In this document: positions 49,291 to 62,003 of the stretch, piece by piece
Numbering within the stretch: position 1 is the first letter of the stretch
How the letters are laid out: the number at the start of each line of letters is the position of its first letter
Assembly (NCBI GenBank): GCA_014338405.1
Contig: JTDE01002145.1
Coordinates: forward strand, 31,884-95,883
Reading direction: 5' to 3'
Source: Paragonimus skrjabini miyazakii
Lineage: Eukaryota; Platyhelminthes; Trematoda; Plagiorchiida; Troglotrematidae
DNA: 64,000 nt
Notes under the pieces: model-generated
Seen by the model: only the letters and a program-made list of their open reading frames with translations
Told to the model about the DNA's origin: nothing
The model's database searches: none
Made by a program: the position numbers and the translations under genes

Positions 49291-51993
49291 TGCCAAAATA
49301 AGCAGCCTGAGTTTTACCTACTGGTGATCAATAGATCAAAATTAGGATTCGTTATGTTCAAATTTACTTTTAGGTTCAACAGTCATTTCAACATCTGTCT
49401 TTGAATTCACGGTCTATCTAATCTTCACGTTGTTTCACAAGTATTTTTTCTCTTCTTGATGTACTTTTCCAGCTTGACGTTTGATTTACATCTTGTGTAA
49501 GTCCGTGTCTCAGTGACCGGCACTGTGCTCACGACCTTGAAGATACACGATTTTGTCGCTGCATGACTTACTGTTGTAGATGAATGAATCGCCGAAAGTA
49601 TATTAACGGAAAACATATCTATATATATATGCATACATACTATTTTATTGCTCTAGGAAACTGGTATTTCTGTTTATCTCGAATGCATTTTACAACGCTT
49701 TAAGTTGTTGCAGTTTTTTGATAAACCAGTTCTTATACATATTTAGAACGTATTCGCAAAGGCTTATTTCATTCGAATTGCTATAAGTATAACTTAAGTT
49801 CCATTATAAGATAATATAAATACACCCCCGTTCTTAGGTTTCCGTCTAACGTTTATAAAAGTAACGACCTACATTCAACATTAGACCCACATTGAGTAAA
49901 TTTCAGCTGATGAAAATGACCATTAGTGATGTCTGCGAACAAGATATGCGGACGGTCGTTTCTGTACATCTGTTTGTCTTTTTAATTGTAAGTGGATTGA
50001 GGATAACCAAAATAATATTGACTCAGTTTTAGTTAGAAAGATTTTCCTTGACATTTAGCCGATAGATAAGCCCGTAACACTACCTTAAATAATCATAGCG
50101 GTCATCCAAATCTGGCTAGCGATATCGATCCAAATTGTGCAGTAAAACAGACTTTGACGGTTTGATTGTCTTCTTTTTAAGAATTACTGTTTGACCTATA
50201 TCTTTTCTTCTATGCATCAGTAATATATCATAGAGAACCCTATTCTGACCTACAGTGTCAGATAAACCGTTGCATCATCTGATGCTCGTTCTACTATATA
50301 TTTTCTTCGAAGTCACTCGTTAAAGTTGCAGTGAAAGCCACATTTACACAGTATTAGAAAATTTCCAAACTGGAAAAGTCCACCCGAACGTGTCGCGACA
50401 TCATCAATGGCTTTATACCTACATGTTAGATGATTGTCTTAGTCTTCAAGCGTCATGACCATCTGCCCAAATTTAGAGTGCTCTAACCAGATACTTAGTA
50501 GTGTTTGCTGAAACACGTTTGCCTTATGGTTGAATGCGAGTGCCTACGATATTTTTTGTTTCTTAATGGCTATAATTTCACTCTACTTTACCATGTTTGT
50601 ATATATTTAGTCCTTAACATTTCTAAGCTGAATAGATTCATTCATTCAGTTGCCAAAATAAGTAGCCTGAGTTTAGCTACTGGTGATTAATAGACCGAAA
50701 TTGAGATTTGCTATGTTCAAATTAACCTCTGGGTTCAAAAGTAATCTCAGCATCTGTCCTTGGATCCACAAATTATCTAATCTTCAGGTTGTTTCACAGG
50801 TACTTTTTCTCTTCATAATGTACTTTTCCAGCTCAAAGTTTGATTTACATCTTGTATAAGTCCGTGTCTAATTGACCGTCAAGGTGCCGGCAACAATTTT
50901 GGATGGGTTTTGACTATCCTCACGACCTTGAAGATGCACGATTTTGTGGCTGCAGGACTTACTGTTGTAGACTAATGCATCGTCGAAAAAATATTACCGG
51001 AAAACATATTTATATATATGCATGTATGCTATTTTATAGCTCTAGGAAACTGGTATTTCCGTTTCTCTCGAATACACTTTAGAACGCTTTAAATTGTTGC
51101 AGTTTTTTTAATAAATCAGTTCCTACACATATTTAGAACGTATTCGTGAAGGCTTATTTCATTCGGATTGCTATGAGTATAACTTAAGTTCCATTACAGA
51201 GTAATATAAATACTCCCCGTTTCTAGATTTCCGTTTAACGTTTATAAAAGCAATAATCTACACTTGACATTGGACCCATATTGAGTACTTTACGGAGAGT
51301 CGTTTCAACACATCACAGTTTTTGTTTTTAATTGGTAGTGGATTGAGGACAACCAAAATACCATCGGAGATATTAACTTAGTTTTAGTTAGAAAGATTTT
51401 CCGTGATACCTAACTGATAGATAATCCAGTAACACTGCCTTAAATAATCGTGGTGATCAGCCAAATCTGGCTAGCGATATCGATCCAATTTTGAAGTAAA
51501 ACATAATCTGATGGTTCGATTGTCTTCTCTTTAAAAATTATTGTTTGGCCTACGTCTTTTCTTCTATGCATCAGTAACATATCATAGAGGACCCTATTCT
51601 GACCTACAATGTCAGATAAACCGCTGCATCATCTGATACTCGTTCTACTACGCATTTTCTTGGAGATCACTCGCTGAATTTGCACAGAAAGCCACATTTA
51701 CACAGTATTAGAAAATTTCCAAGCTGGGAAGATCCACCCAAACGTGTCGTGACATCGTCAAACGTTTTATGCATACATATCAGATGATAATCTTAGTCTC
51801 TAAGCATCATGACCATCTGTCCAAATTTGGAGTGACTTAGCCAGATAGTTAGTACTGTTTGTTGAAACAGGTTTGCCTTATGCTTGAATGAGAATGCCTA
51901 CGATATGTTTTTCTCTTAATTGCTATAATTTCACCTTACTTTACCATGTTTGTAGAAATTTAGACCTTATCAGTTCTAAGGTGAATGGATTCA
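49291..51993. repeat. 1.36-kb tandem duplication, two copies
   Basis: The block that starts TGCCAAAATAAGCAGCCTGA at 49291 is repeated from 50651 (TGCCAAAATAAGTAGCCTGA) to about 51,993. The copies stay collinear throughout, with scattered substitutions and a few indels: copy 2 gains a short GACCGTCAAGGTGCCGGCAA-like insert near 50,880 and loses part of the 49,905-49,980 segment. No coding potential is seen in either copy. Confidence 0.9.
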
Positions 51994-54696
51994 TGCCTGT
52001 TTTTGCTGTGCGTGTTCAATAGTGTTCTACACGGAATCAGATGTATATAAATATGACTAATCTCTTTAAACCCGTCAAATATTAGCAACTTAGTCAATGA
52101 TAGTGATCATTATAAGTTTATCATTTTTTTTGAAATTATTGATTAACTTCCACTGTACTTTGTGCAATTTTGCTGCCAGTTTCAGCCAGTTTGATCAGTC
52201 ATATTTCACCGTGTCCATTTTCTACACGTAGTTAGTTGTGAAAATGTCCAACAAAACAACTTGTCTTTTGTTATCACAAGATGAAAGGCTAATTATGACT
52301 TAATCTGATCACTGGAAATGTGGTGTATAATTTGTTCGGATGCCGTTATTTTAACGTGTCATGTACGCAATCCACGTTCAGCCATGCCTAATTGTATCAA
52401 CCCAGGGTCTATTGTTTATACAATCTAGACAGTGGTAACTTTTGGTTGTCAAGACTGTTAAGAGTGAACAATTAATTCCCTACCTTTATTTTAGTCAACA
52501 GATTGAGACTGAACGAGAAAGGAGATTAACATCGGTCTGTGTGAACTGTTCATTTATCCCCTGGAGCACGAATCGAATTTGAACCAAGAAAGAATGAACA
52601 ATCTTTTAGAAGTTAGGAGAGCATTCAAAAAATGGATTCTGTACTGGTTGTTACAATCTGCACATGCCCAGTCATAGGCAGTTCTTGCTGGTCTGGTTTT
52701 AGGTAGAGAATCTGTTGCCTAGAGAGATGTGAGTCATTTTAACTGTGTTTCCATTCTCTCATTACATCTTGAAGCTGGACGTCGGGGTGATCTATTTTTG
52801 GGTGAATTTACGAGTTGTGGTTTATATCCCTGACTAATTAATGCGTAGTTCACCACAGAATAATCTCGGACACGTCGTGTCAGATTAAACTTCAGAAACC
52901 GTCAACTACATTTAAACACCTACGGCCCATTTGAACGCTGGAATCGCTTTATCACCCTCATAGTTTTATGTGTGACCTGTTTCAACAATCAAAAACTCTA
53001 ACAAGCTTGAATTATATCGCTCTTCAACAGCGTGTGTTTGATACTACAAGGATCGAACGATAACTAAACGTTAGCTCCTCACTTCACGTATTTCACTGTT
53101 CTTTAGATGTTGTTCCATTAATTGTCGTTGTATGCTCTCTGTGTTCACTTTATTGGGCTTGAAGCAGCAGGTTGATAATTATCGTACTCGTCAAATTCTG
53201 AGCATGAATGCTTCAAAGTCAAACCTTGTCCCAGTAATAGGCCCACCGTATGTACTGGCTACGACTCAAAAGAGATCGATCACTTTTGGTTAGCAACGTT
53301 GCTACATATGGCTACAAACCATCGTTTATGAAGATTGGGTTTCGTGTCTGTTTGTTCCCCTGAAAGTCAGTTTAGTCATTCCATGTTTGTTTCCCTCTTC
53401 CTTTACGTCTTGAATATGGGTATTTTTTGCCCAGTCATTTGAATGACAATGATTACCATCGTGGTGGAACTAATAAATGTCTATGTTATTCAGCAATACA
53501 TCATTAATAATCGGCTATCTAAGAGGAAGTTTCTAAACTCACAAGGTAGCTTAATCCCCACGTGGTAGCGCATATACGAGAAAGTGGGAATGGGACACTT
53601 GTCGTAGGTTTGAATCTAACTGAAGTCCAAATTTTTAAATTTAAATCACCTTACAAATAAAAGTATGTTTAATCACTTATTTTTAACACTTCTGTACTTA
53701 TTAGCAACGTTAGTGTACGATACGGTTGACCATTCGAGATATGATTTCAGAGCAGTCTAATTGTTGAGTCGATTGGTGAACAACAATCATTCGGTAAGAT
53801 GGTTGAGTAAGTCGAATTCTGATGTGAATCTTCTGAGCTCACAAAGCGGGTTCGTGGGACACAGCTATTGAACCATGTGCTTCATACGGAGAGGTGATTT
53901 CTATCAATAGTTCGAATCCAGCAAAATCCCCGATTCTCAATATTTGAATTTTTATCTGACTAATATATATACATATATACCGAATGATTCAGTAGTAACG
54001 ATTTTATGCTCAGGTTTAACTCATTGGCGTTGTATCGTACCAATCCAAAGATATAACGTTGGTTTCTTCTCGAGTCCTTATCACTACATAGGGTAGGGGT
54101 GAGTATTATTTTCATAGATTTATCTTCATTAGTTCCTAGTATGTTTTCTTTCGTAGTAAGCGTCGTAAACGGACATTAGAATAGTGGAACCCAAATTTAG
54201 AGTTAACCGTCTTTCCGTATTGATATCCAATCCGATCTTGCACTGTAAACTGTTTCCTCCTCGTTCGAACTCAGCAGGTAGACGTAACTAAACTGGAGCT
54301 CAAACTGTCGATCAATGTACGCAAATCCGAGAAAGTAATCCGATAAATCTCCATTTGTCAGCTTACAGTAAACTTAAGGTTTGTTTGATGTGGCGGAATG
54401 AACGTCGATTAACTCATAGCTGGGTTATACTGGTTTATGTCAATCGAAAAATCTTTGATTGTTCAGACTGGACCAGGACAAAACAGGTCCAGGACCAATA
54501 TAGTGTTTAGTAAACATCAAGTTACGTACATATTAAAATTTACTTCTTTATTTCCATTATCATTCCCCTATTCTACTAGCCAGCTCGCATACACACAGTA
54601 CTTCACTTAGAAGATGCCTGTACGTCATAAGTTTCTACTGATGGTTTACATAAAACTTTAGTGTCATTCTATCGTCATGTTCATTTCCGGTTCCAG
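51994..54696 (+). other. Intron end, 2.7 kb
   Basis: There is no supported exon. Two B-box-like motifs (GGTTTGAATCTAAC at about 53,609 and AGTTCGAATCCAGC at about 53,911) could be decayed tRNA-related repeats. A short TA-rich tract lies near 53,962-53,981. Confidence 0.4.
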
Positions 54697-54823
54697 TGAC
54701 TTTGCTGATAATGCACAAACGATAGCCAAAGTCGGACCCGGTCCTCTTAATCGGGAGGAGTTGGAGGCCTATCTCGACAAATGCCTAAACAAAGAGAACA
54801 ACATCTTATCGAAACAATTTGTG
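54697..54823 (+). CDS. RPTP exon: cytoplasmic juxtamembrane segment
   Basis: The exon encodes DFADNAQTIAKVGPGPLNRE, then ELEAYLDKCLNKENNILSKQ and FV. It lies between the helix and the PTP domain; the ELEAYLDKC...FV run fits the helical wedge-like segment that precedes PTP domains in receptor phosphatases. It follows TTTCCGGTTCCAG, completes a CAT codon with the previous exon, and ends at GTG|GTGAGT in phase 0, which matches the exon at 57002. Confidence 0.82.
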
Positions 54824-57001
54824 GTGAGTTTCACATTTCAAACAGGAGTAACCAACTTGATACGCAGTCATATGTGAATTAGAACCGAGACCACTGGTAA
54901 TCCTGCGATGTTCTGATATTTGGACACGAATTTGTTGCTCAGATAAAAGCCATATCAAGGGAACAGTATGACAATATGGATGAAACAGACACTAAAAATC
55001 TATCATGTTTGTTGCCATGTCATCAATTAGGAGTAAATCTGAAATGTATTCTTTCCATGATCAGTAATATAGTGGGATCAAAACACAGAACGAATATGCA
55101 TGTTCTACATTATATTGCCAACGAGATGGTCTCAATCTACTTTTTAAACTGCTATTAAGCTGGAAATACTACATGTGCCGTTCTTTGTGAATAGTGAGTA
55201 TAAACATACAGTTTCGACAACAAGTCTTGTTGATGCGTTCAGTAGATTTGATTGTCGCTGGACTTAGCAACAGTTTACGGCAAGAAAGGATGCCCGATAA
55301 GTATAAATTCATGAATACTAAGTAAATGCTCAAAGATAACCCTGTAAGTAAAAGACAATAATCATGTGAATACAAACGTACATGTCGCTAGGACACAATA
55401 CTTTGCTGCCCAGTGTTCACAAGCAAAGATGAAAACGTGGTTTAATTCAAAAGCTGGCAGGCAGAATCTACCCACCGTATCCAATGATGAGATCAAGGCC
55501 AACTTGCGAGTCAATTCAGTGGTCGATGCAGTAAACCATCAGTCGACACGAATATAATGTTACTTGACTAACGTAGTTTGTACATTTCTTTTACCTCGTT
55601 TAACTGGTGTACTCTTGAACTTCACAAATCCGTGTTGGCAGACTGCTGCGTTGGCCATTTAATCAGTCATTTCAAAACAAGCCAGCTTACAGAAGAAAAA
55701 AGTTCGCATATCGAAGGCTGATTTGCTTCCTCCGCATGAATGTGCTGTCTCTGTTCCGTAGCACAAGATGTAACGCATTTATTGTATACGCTCCTTATGA
55801 TCGTTACAGAGAGTACACTGTATGCCTTCTCTGATCTCATAGACATAATATCAATAACACTTTCTAGGCTGGTGGAACAGTGAGTAGCTTCAGGAAGCCC
55901 AACTGCAACAACAGAAATAGAGTTAGGAGCAAATAAAGCTTAAAAGAGAATTCATTACTTCGAGGACGCAAAGATTTTCATCTAACATGTCCATAGTAGT
56001 GTACATATTGTCTACAGACGTTCTCTGTAAAGCGATGTAGTCTTTTATTGTACATGTGTTAGTGTGCCTGTCTTGACCGCCTGGACATTGGTCGGCTGGA
56101 CAGAAAGGCCACATTCACACTGACAATATTCCTTCGGATTTACATTGGATACCTGGTGTGTGGGTAGAACTACACGTGATGTAGCACAAGCCACCGTGGT
56201 GATGGTCAAGTGCACGCGTCTTTTGGCTTCGTTTACGGTGACAGGCTAATCCGTAACCATGCTCTTCTACCTTTTGGCTAGTCAGCTTGGGTAGACAGTG
56301 TCACAAAATCCTTTTATTCACACGTTCTGTAATATACATTTTTTCGAAGTGTTTTAGTGAAGTCAAGTATGATGCAATGCAATCCACTTTACTTTAATGT
56401 ATGTGTGTCGATACACTTCGGCTTCCATAAGTCCTGATGCAGACAACGTCAATAATGTCCGGACCTATTCGCACTCACTAGAATGTCGATTAGATGGTAG
56501 CCAGTAAACAGAATCTCACATGGTTCACCCGCTCCCTAATCTTGATCTCACATCTAGTAATTGTCTAAAGCAATGAAAATGCAAGTGGTTTGGTGTGGGC
56601 GGCTTGTAATGAGATGTAGATGCATGTACCATTTGATTATGATAGCATGGATCACAAAAACGGATACTCTAACTTTGCAGACCTGCTGGTATACCTGAGT
56701 GTGCATTTGTTTATTCAATGAAGTATTTATTTATGCATCTTACGAGTTAGATGATGTTGATTCTAACATTATTTTAACTAACATTTCTCTATTTCCAAGT
56801 ACACGAAGTTTATGCGACAAAAATGTTTTTGTAATTAAACAAACCCACACGAGCTTACCTTTCCGATCCTAGGATATGTCTATCCCATATTATGAATGTA
56901 CATACCTATTATATCAGATTTTACTATATCTACTTAATCATGTGTAAAACCGATAAAATTGTAGTAAATCTACAAAATCCTCTTCTACCAATATTTCCTA
57001 G
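54824..57001 (+). other. Intron, 2.2 kb
   Basis: It contains a phase 0-0 candidate cassette exon (55414-55530, see findings) that is not counted as coding. No other feature is seen. Confidence 0.5.
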
Positions 57002-57110
57002 GAGCTGAAAGATTTAACTAAAGCCAAGGAAAGTTCTCGCATCTTGACAACAAATGAAGGTAGCCTGAGTAAAAATGCACATCTTAATCGATACCCGGAC
57101 ATTCTACCAT
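57002..57110 (+). CDS. RPTP exon: start of PTP catalytic domain
   Basis: The exon encodes ELKDLTKAKESSRILTTNEG and then KNAHLNRYPDILP. The N-RY-DILP motif is the start of the classical PTP fold (KNRYxxIxPYDxxRV). It begins in phase 0 after ACCAATATTTCCTAG and ends CCAT|GTGAGT in phase 1. The usual KNRY reads HLNRY here. Confidence 0.9.
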
Positions 57111-58439
57111 GTGAGTTATTCATAAACATCACCTTCAAGCATTTCACATAGCAGTAGATTCCTGGTTTTGATTACCGACGCACAGGACATCCATCATTAC
57201 TTCTGAATTGGCTTATAAATCTAGAAAGTCTCAATATTTCTTTCTCTTTCTTTCAATATTTCCACTGAACTTTGATCAGGTAGTTCGTACTCGTTTGATG
57301 ACCGTCATTGTAACGTTTAGACGTACTGAATTTTTACGATAGTAGGTACTGTCCCAGCCTAGAAGTTGGGACGTTTATTGTTAGGATACTGAGGTGTTTC
57401 TTTGTTTCCTCGTTCAATTAGATATGTTATGAATACAGAGATAGACGCAACGTCAGATGATTAAACTGTAGTGCTGTACCTCTTCGCTTCATTCTTATGC
57501 CATTTCGGCCAGTTGGACAGTAAATGAATTTAATATCCAACACAGTAGCAGTAGCTAGTCTTGAAACTGTTCTGCTTGAGATCAAACAAACGAGTCAGGA
57601 TGTTCTGGTACATAAATATTTTCTCTCATTCTGTTGACCATATCAGCAATGAGAAATAGTAATGCAAAACAACCGTGTAAATAGGTAGGTGTTCTTTAAT
57701 TCATTTATTTTTTAAGAAACTTTGTTTCAATAATATCTCATTACTTTTTTGATTTGATGCCTATCATTTTATTTGTAATTAGATAATTCATTCTTTCCAG
57801 GACAATAGTAAGCCGTGGTAGAATCTTAGGTATAGCTGAAAAGAAACACTTGGCAGCTTTGCTGTTAAACGATTCGGAGTCGAATACCCCCTCTTGTTAT
57901 ATACCTAATCCGTGTTATTCTGGCATAGGTTCCAATTGTCTAGTACCAATAGGTAGATTGTATGCTTTGACTTCCTTGATTATCAAGATGTAGATCACTG
58001 TGGATACTTCTGTGTTAAAAGTAGGTAAAACAATAGCTGCAGTCTGAGTACGACACTTTCTGGGTCATTAATCCTATAGTGAAGCTGATCGAATATTCAC
58101 AGTTGAGCGTCCAGCTGCAGTTATCTGTCATTTCTAACTCTCACCACAATTTTACAGACTAGTTGATGTGCGTTCAGCACTCAACTTCAAGACATTGACA
58201 TGTCAGTCAAGCATACATACGACTAAGGTCCGTAATATCTTACAACTGATTCGTCTTCATGCTTGTTTCAAAGCGACCGTCAGTTAAACAGTCACAAACT
58301 GCACTCTAGTATCTTTGTATACTTTGTTGGCTAGTAAGCCTTGCCGCTTTTGTTTAACATGTACAATTTTGCTACATCTGTGTTCTTATTTTTTGTACGA
58401 TTAGTTTCGCATAAAAATTTAAATGCGGTATTAAGTTTG

Positions 58440-58555
58440 CCCGGCCATTTCGCAAATACAGTTAACCGAATTGCCCTGTTCAGTCTGATGGATAATTCTA
58501 TGACCAAGACTTCTCAGCTAGGTTGAAGGTACTGTCTCCACTGCACCAACTGAGC
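58440..58555 (-). repeat. SINE-like element fragment
   Basis: AGACTTCTCAGCTAGGTTGA and following GTACTGTCTCCACTGCACCA match the distal part of R3 (GGACTTCTCAGTTAGATTGA and GTTACTGTCTTCATTGAACC), and the order of blocks is kept. Only the far end of the family is present. Confidence 0.6.
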
Positions 58556-60744
58556 AAAATTTATCTAACTGCCGAAAGTTTGGGAATTTCAAGTATTTCT
58601 GATGCTTCCTTCCGAAATGTGCTGACTGACACACCGATAGCTAAATTCGAAGACTGTGATGAAATGTGGGTGGTTTTCAGTTTGGCATAAACTAAACCTC
58701 CTACCTTGGATAAGATTTCAGCACAAATGTATGCTTTATCCCATCTAACGTATGCATTTCACCAACCGGATCAATGACAATATACCAAAAACTTTCTGCG
58801 ACTATCCGCTTCCAGCAGCTAAGTTTTCAATCAGTAACGTAAAACGAAGGGCGTTTCTGCTTAACATATCTATCACACGTTTCACATGTGATAGCTGGTG
58901 TCATCGTCAACCTAACTGGTTGCATTATAATGTTTGCATAACTAAGGCATATGCACTGGAATTCACCAGTCCGCAATACTCAGATTATCCGACAATGATT
59001 TCGAAACAGCAGCGATTGACCAAATACTTGTATGGATTTGGGTTAGTATGCACCAGGCTGAACCTCTGAGCTTATATATACACTTTTCACATATGGCCAC
59101 TAATCACACTCGGTCTTATGTCGCGGTCATTCGTATACTTTTTACCAATTTATATTTTGTCATCTAATTTAAAGTCCTTTCCATTTTTGAGTCTAACGAC
59201 AGCTGTGACCATAGTAAATGCAGGAATGATTTTATTTAAATATCTCTATAGAAGTAGTGTCAAATATCTGTGATAACTTTGGTCAGTAGTGACATCGTTT
59301 CTTTAACAACGTCACTGTCGCACCGTAAAACCCAACAAGACATATGTAGATTATTGGGCGAGCCGTTCATGCAAAACAGGAATGCAACAAATTAGAACGC
59401 TTAGCACCATGCCACCCACCAGACTGGAACATATTGAAATGTTTTGTCAAACAATTGTCGTTCATGCACCGCACAAAACAACCAGACTGATGATGCACAA
59501 GTGTTTGTGTGATTGGTTGAGTGAGTCGTTTGAACTGGTAAGCACAGTCAGCTACATGCCAGTGTACCTGATTGATAAGTAAACAAACTAAAACCATAAC
59601 TCTGACAGGTATGATATCAGCTGAAGGCATATGCAAAATTTAGACTACCATGCCCAGAGATTCACTGATGTTGAAAAGGAGAACGATAATATCTAAGCGC
59701 TGTCAGAATGTTCCGGTTAATTCTATTACTAACTGAGTCATTTGACAGTGACTTTCACGTGCTCAATATTTTGATAAGAAACCACAGCGATAACACTGAA
59801 GAACTCAACAACATTTGTGCAGCTGAGTGAACGGCACAGCACTGTATTCGCGTTTCATTTGACTTACACGTAAAAACCACAGCACTCGCATGTTTTACAA
59901 ATATACACATTGTATACCTCAGTTTAATGTAAATTCTTGTATTTTTTATAATGAAAACCTCCTCCTTGTCGTAATGGTTTCAGTTAATCGGGACAGAGAT
60001 TCGGGGCTGAAGAGTTAGTCTATGTGTATAATGCAGCAGTTAGCGATAGTTCTTTGGAAACAACGACAACTATCAAACACACGATTACAGGTTCGAACGA
60101 CAGTTACTGTTGCCGCCTCAATTCAGATGTGTGCGGCGTGGTAATATCCGGTCGGCATATAGTACAGAACCGGTGTGAATACGTAATGGATTTCCCATTC
60201 TTAAATACCCTAGCAATCATGAAGCCGTGGAGAGTCAAATGGCAGCTAAGTGGAACGCTATCAACCTAGTCATGTAAGATTATTTCTCTGTTGAGTATGT
60301 AGATGGCACATAAAAGTAGCGTACGCTCAAACTTGGAAAGCAATCGAAGAACAAGTAGCGTTCTCCAATGTTCGTAGCGCTTCAGGGTGAATGGTTAAAA
60401 TAAACGAATAGTGGATCAGTCCGTAGGAGGAAGATATACGCAAATAACACATCCAAACCGATTAGAAATTGAACAAGGCCACTGAAAACCATTGACAGTG
60501 ATAAATGAAAATCGTAAGCTTTCCCCTGGAGGCTAGCAAATGGTTGAGAGATACCGGAATGTGGCTATGCATAGATATTACTATAAGTCGAACGTCACTC
60601 GTGTTTTGTAAAAGTTGTCACCTTCGAATATATTCTTTCAACCAGCCCATTTAGAAAAAAGTAATGTGCTAGAGTTCGTAGTAGTTAGAACTTTTCACTA
60701 AAGGATATCTTTTCTGTGAGCAGACTCTGAGCTTTTGTACATGC

Positions 60745-60830
60745 TCTCATGGGCATTATTCACAAGCAAAACATGATTTACCATTCAGATACGATATTTC
60801 GGTTTTCCTAATGTGAGGTCGATAGCCGTC
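60745..60830 (+). repeat. SINE-like element fragment, degenerate
   Basis: ATTATTCACAAGCAAAACAT and later GAT-ATTTCGGT with CTAATGTGAGGTCGATAGCC resemble R4 (ATTACTCACAAGCGAAGGTG, GATAATTCGGTCG, CTAACGTGAAGTCAATGGCG) in order and orientation. It stops within the A-box area. Confidence 0.5.
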
Positions 60831-61511
60831 TAGTCCACATGGTTATATCTTGAAAAGGTCTTCTCCCACTGTTTCATCTTTCTTGTAAACAAGATTGATA
60901 CAAATGAAGAGTTCTGACGTTAACAATACCGTCTGTCAACGCTGCTTTTCAAAGGGGTTAATTGAATACAAACACATACTAAATACAACAGACGATACAT
61001 TGAATGTACGCACTCTTTATCGTGAGTGCTTCTGAGGCACTTCTGCATCTACTCAAGCCAAATAAGTCAACTTCACTTGAAATTTGTGAGATAGACCAAC
61101 CTGACATTTATAGAGCCCCCTCGACTTAAATCTGATGTCTGGACAATTTGTATAAAGTATTTTTTCTCACAGTAAAAGGCACGAAGTAAATGTTTTCAAC
61201 ATCCCCACTTGTAGATCACATTCAACCTCATTATATATCACATCCATCGAACCTCACACCTTTCAGAATGCTCCCACATTCCACTTGCACCAACTTCATC
61301 TATCATTTAGCCGACCATAAGGGCTTTTCTCGAAAGTGGATGGCTGTGATACTTATAGGAATACGACGGCTGCAATAATTTTTAAAGGATATTTGATTCA
61401 TATTAACTAAAGTCTCTTACTACTCATCAGTAATTCTTGTGAGGCCATGTCATTTTATTCTGAACCAACTTATCTCAAGTTCTTTATTTCCAATGTTCGT
61501 TTCACATGCAG

Positions 61512-61555
61512 ATGATCAAACTCGTGTCTTGTTGAAGGCTCCAACCAGTAACAAC
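61512..61555 (+). CDS. RPTP exon: PTP domain, YDxTRV segment
   Basis: This 44-nt exon completes the motif begun in the previous one: Y-DQTRVLLKAPTSNN, the conserved PYDxxRVxL block. It follows GTTCGTTTCACATGCAG in phase 1 and ends AAC|GTAAGC in phase 0. It is short, but motif, phases and both splice sites agree. Confidence 0.87.
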
Positions 61556-61815
61556 GTAAGCTCGTTCTTCATATTATACCGCGGTTCTGTTATAATTAGT
61601 TTATGGTTTTTGTTTTGGACGAACTACTGGTTATTAATATTACCTCATACATACATTTTATTGTGTAGGTATTCCGTCAAGTTGTGATCATATATAGACA
61701 TGTACTCAGAATGCTTTGTAAAAGCCGATTTATCCGGCGCTGAACGTTTCATATATTAGCTCTCTTGCAACTGACCGATTGCAATCATAATTTCATCAGC
61801 CCACTTTTGTTTTAG
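61556..61815 (+). other. Intron, 260 bp
   Basis: This is the shortest intron of the gene. It ends in CCCACTTTTGTTTTAG. Nothing else is seen in it. Confidence 0.8.
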
Positions 61816-62003
61816 CCTGAAAAGTACATCAATGCCAACTTCGTTTACAAACTGCAGTCGTGTCGTGATCGATTATGTCCTCCTGAATTGGATCGCAGTT
61901 GTACTCCGTTTATAGCATCTCAGGCCCCGATAAAGAACACTATTGACGACTTCTGGCAAATGATCTGGGAACAGAATGTGCGTATTATTGTCATGTTGAC
62001 AAA
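61816..62003 (+). CDS. RPTP exon: PTP domain, YINANF to IVMLTK
   Basis: The exon encodes the next blocks of the PTP catalytic domain: KYINANFV, a Cys-rich insert (KLQSCRDRLCPPELDRSC), FIASQAPIKNTIDDFWQMIW and EQNVRIIVMLTK. These match the family blocks YINANY, FIATQGPLxxTxxDFWRMxWE and IVMLT. The Gly of TQGP is Ala here. It starts in phase 0 and ends ACAAA|GTAAGT in phase 2. The WPD loop and HC-x5-R signature should come in later exons beyond the window. Confidence 0.92.

Larger units (their letters stand above)
57111..61511 (+). other. Intron, 4.4 kb
   Basis: It holds two partial SINE-like relics (58440-58555 and 60745-60830). No exon is supported. Confidence 0.55.
618..62003 (+). other. 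Receptor-type protein tyrosine phosphatase gene (partial, 19 exons seen)
   Basis: This is the span of one multi-exon gene, from the first supported exon to the last. The product is a single-pass membrane enzyme that removes phosphate from tyrosines in target proteins, with an adhesion-like extracellular part. In order the exons encode seven FN3 domains, a membrane-proximal region, a transmembrane helix, a juxtamembrane segment and the start of a PTP domain. Every intron modelled has GT-AG ends and all 18 junctions keep frame. The membrane-proximal C-NGPL-GT-Y pattern and the many FN3 repeats recall the R3 group (Ptp10D, PTPRB, PTPRJ), but the subfamily is inferred. Both ends of the gene are missing: the start codon and signal peptide lie upstream, and the WPD loop and CX5R catalytic cysteine lie downstream. 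Whether there are one or two PTP domains cannot be told. Confidence 0.9.
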
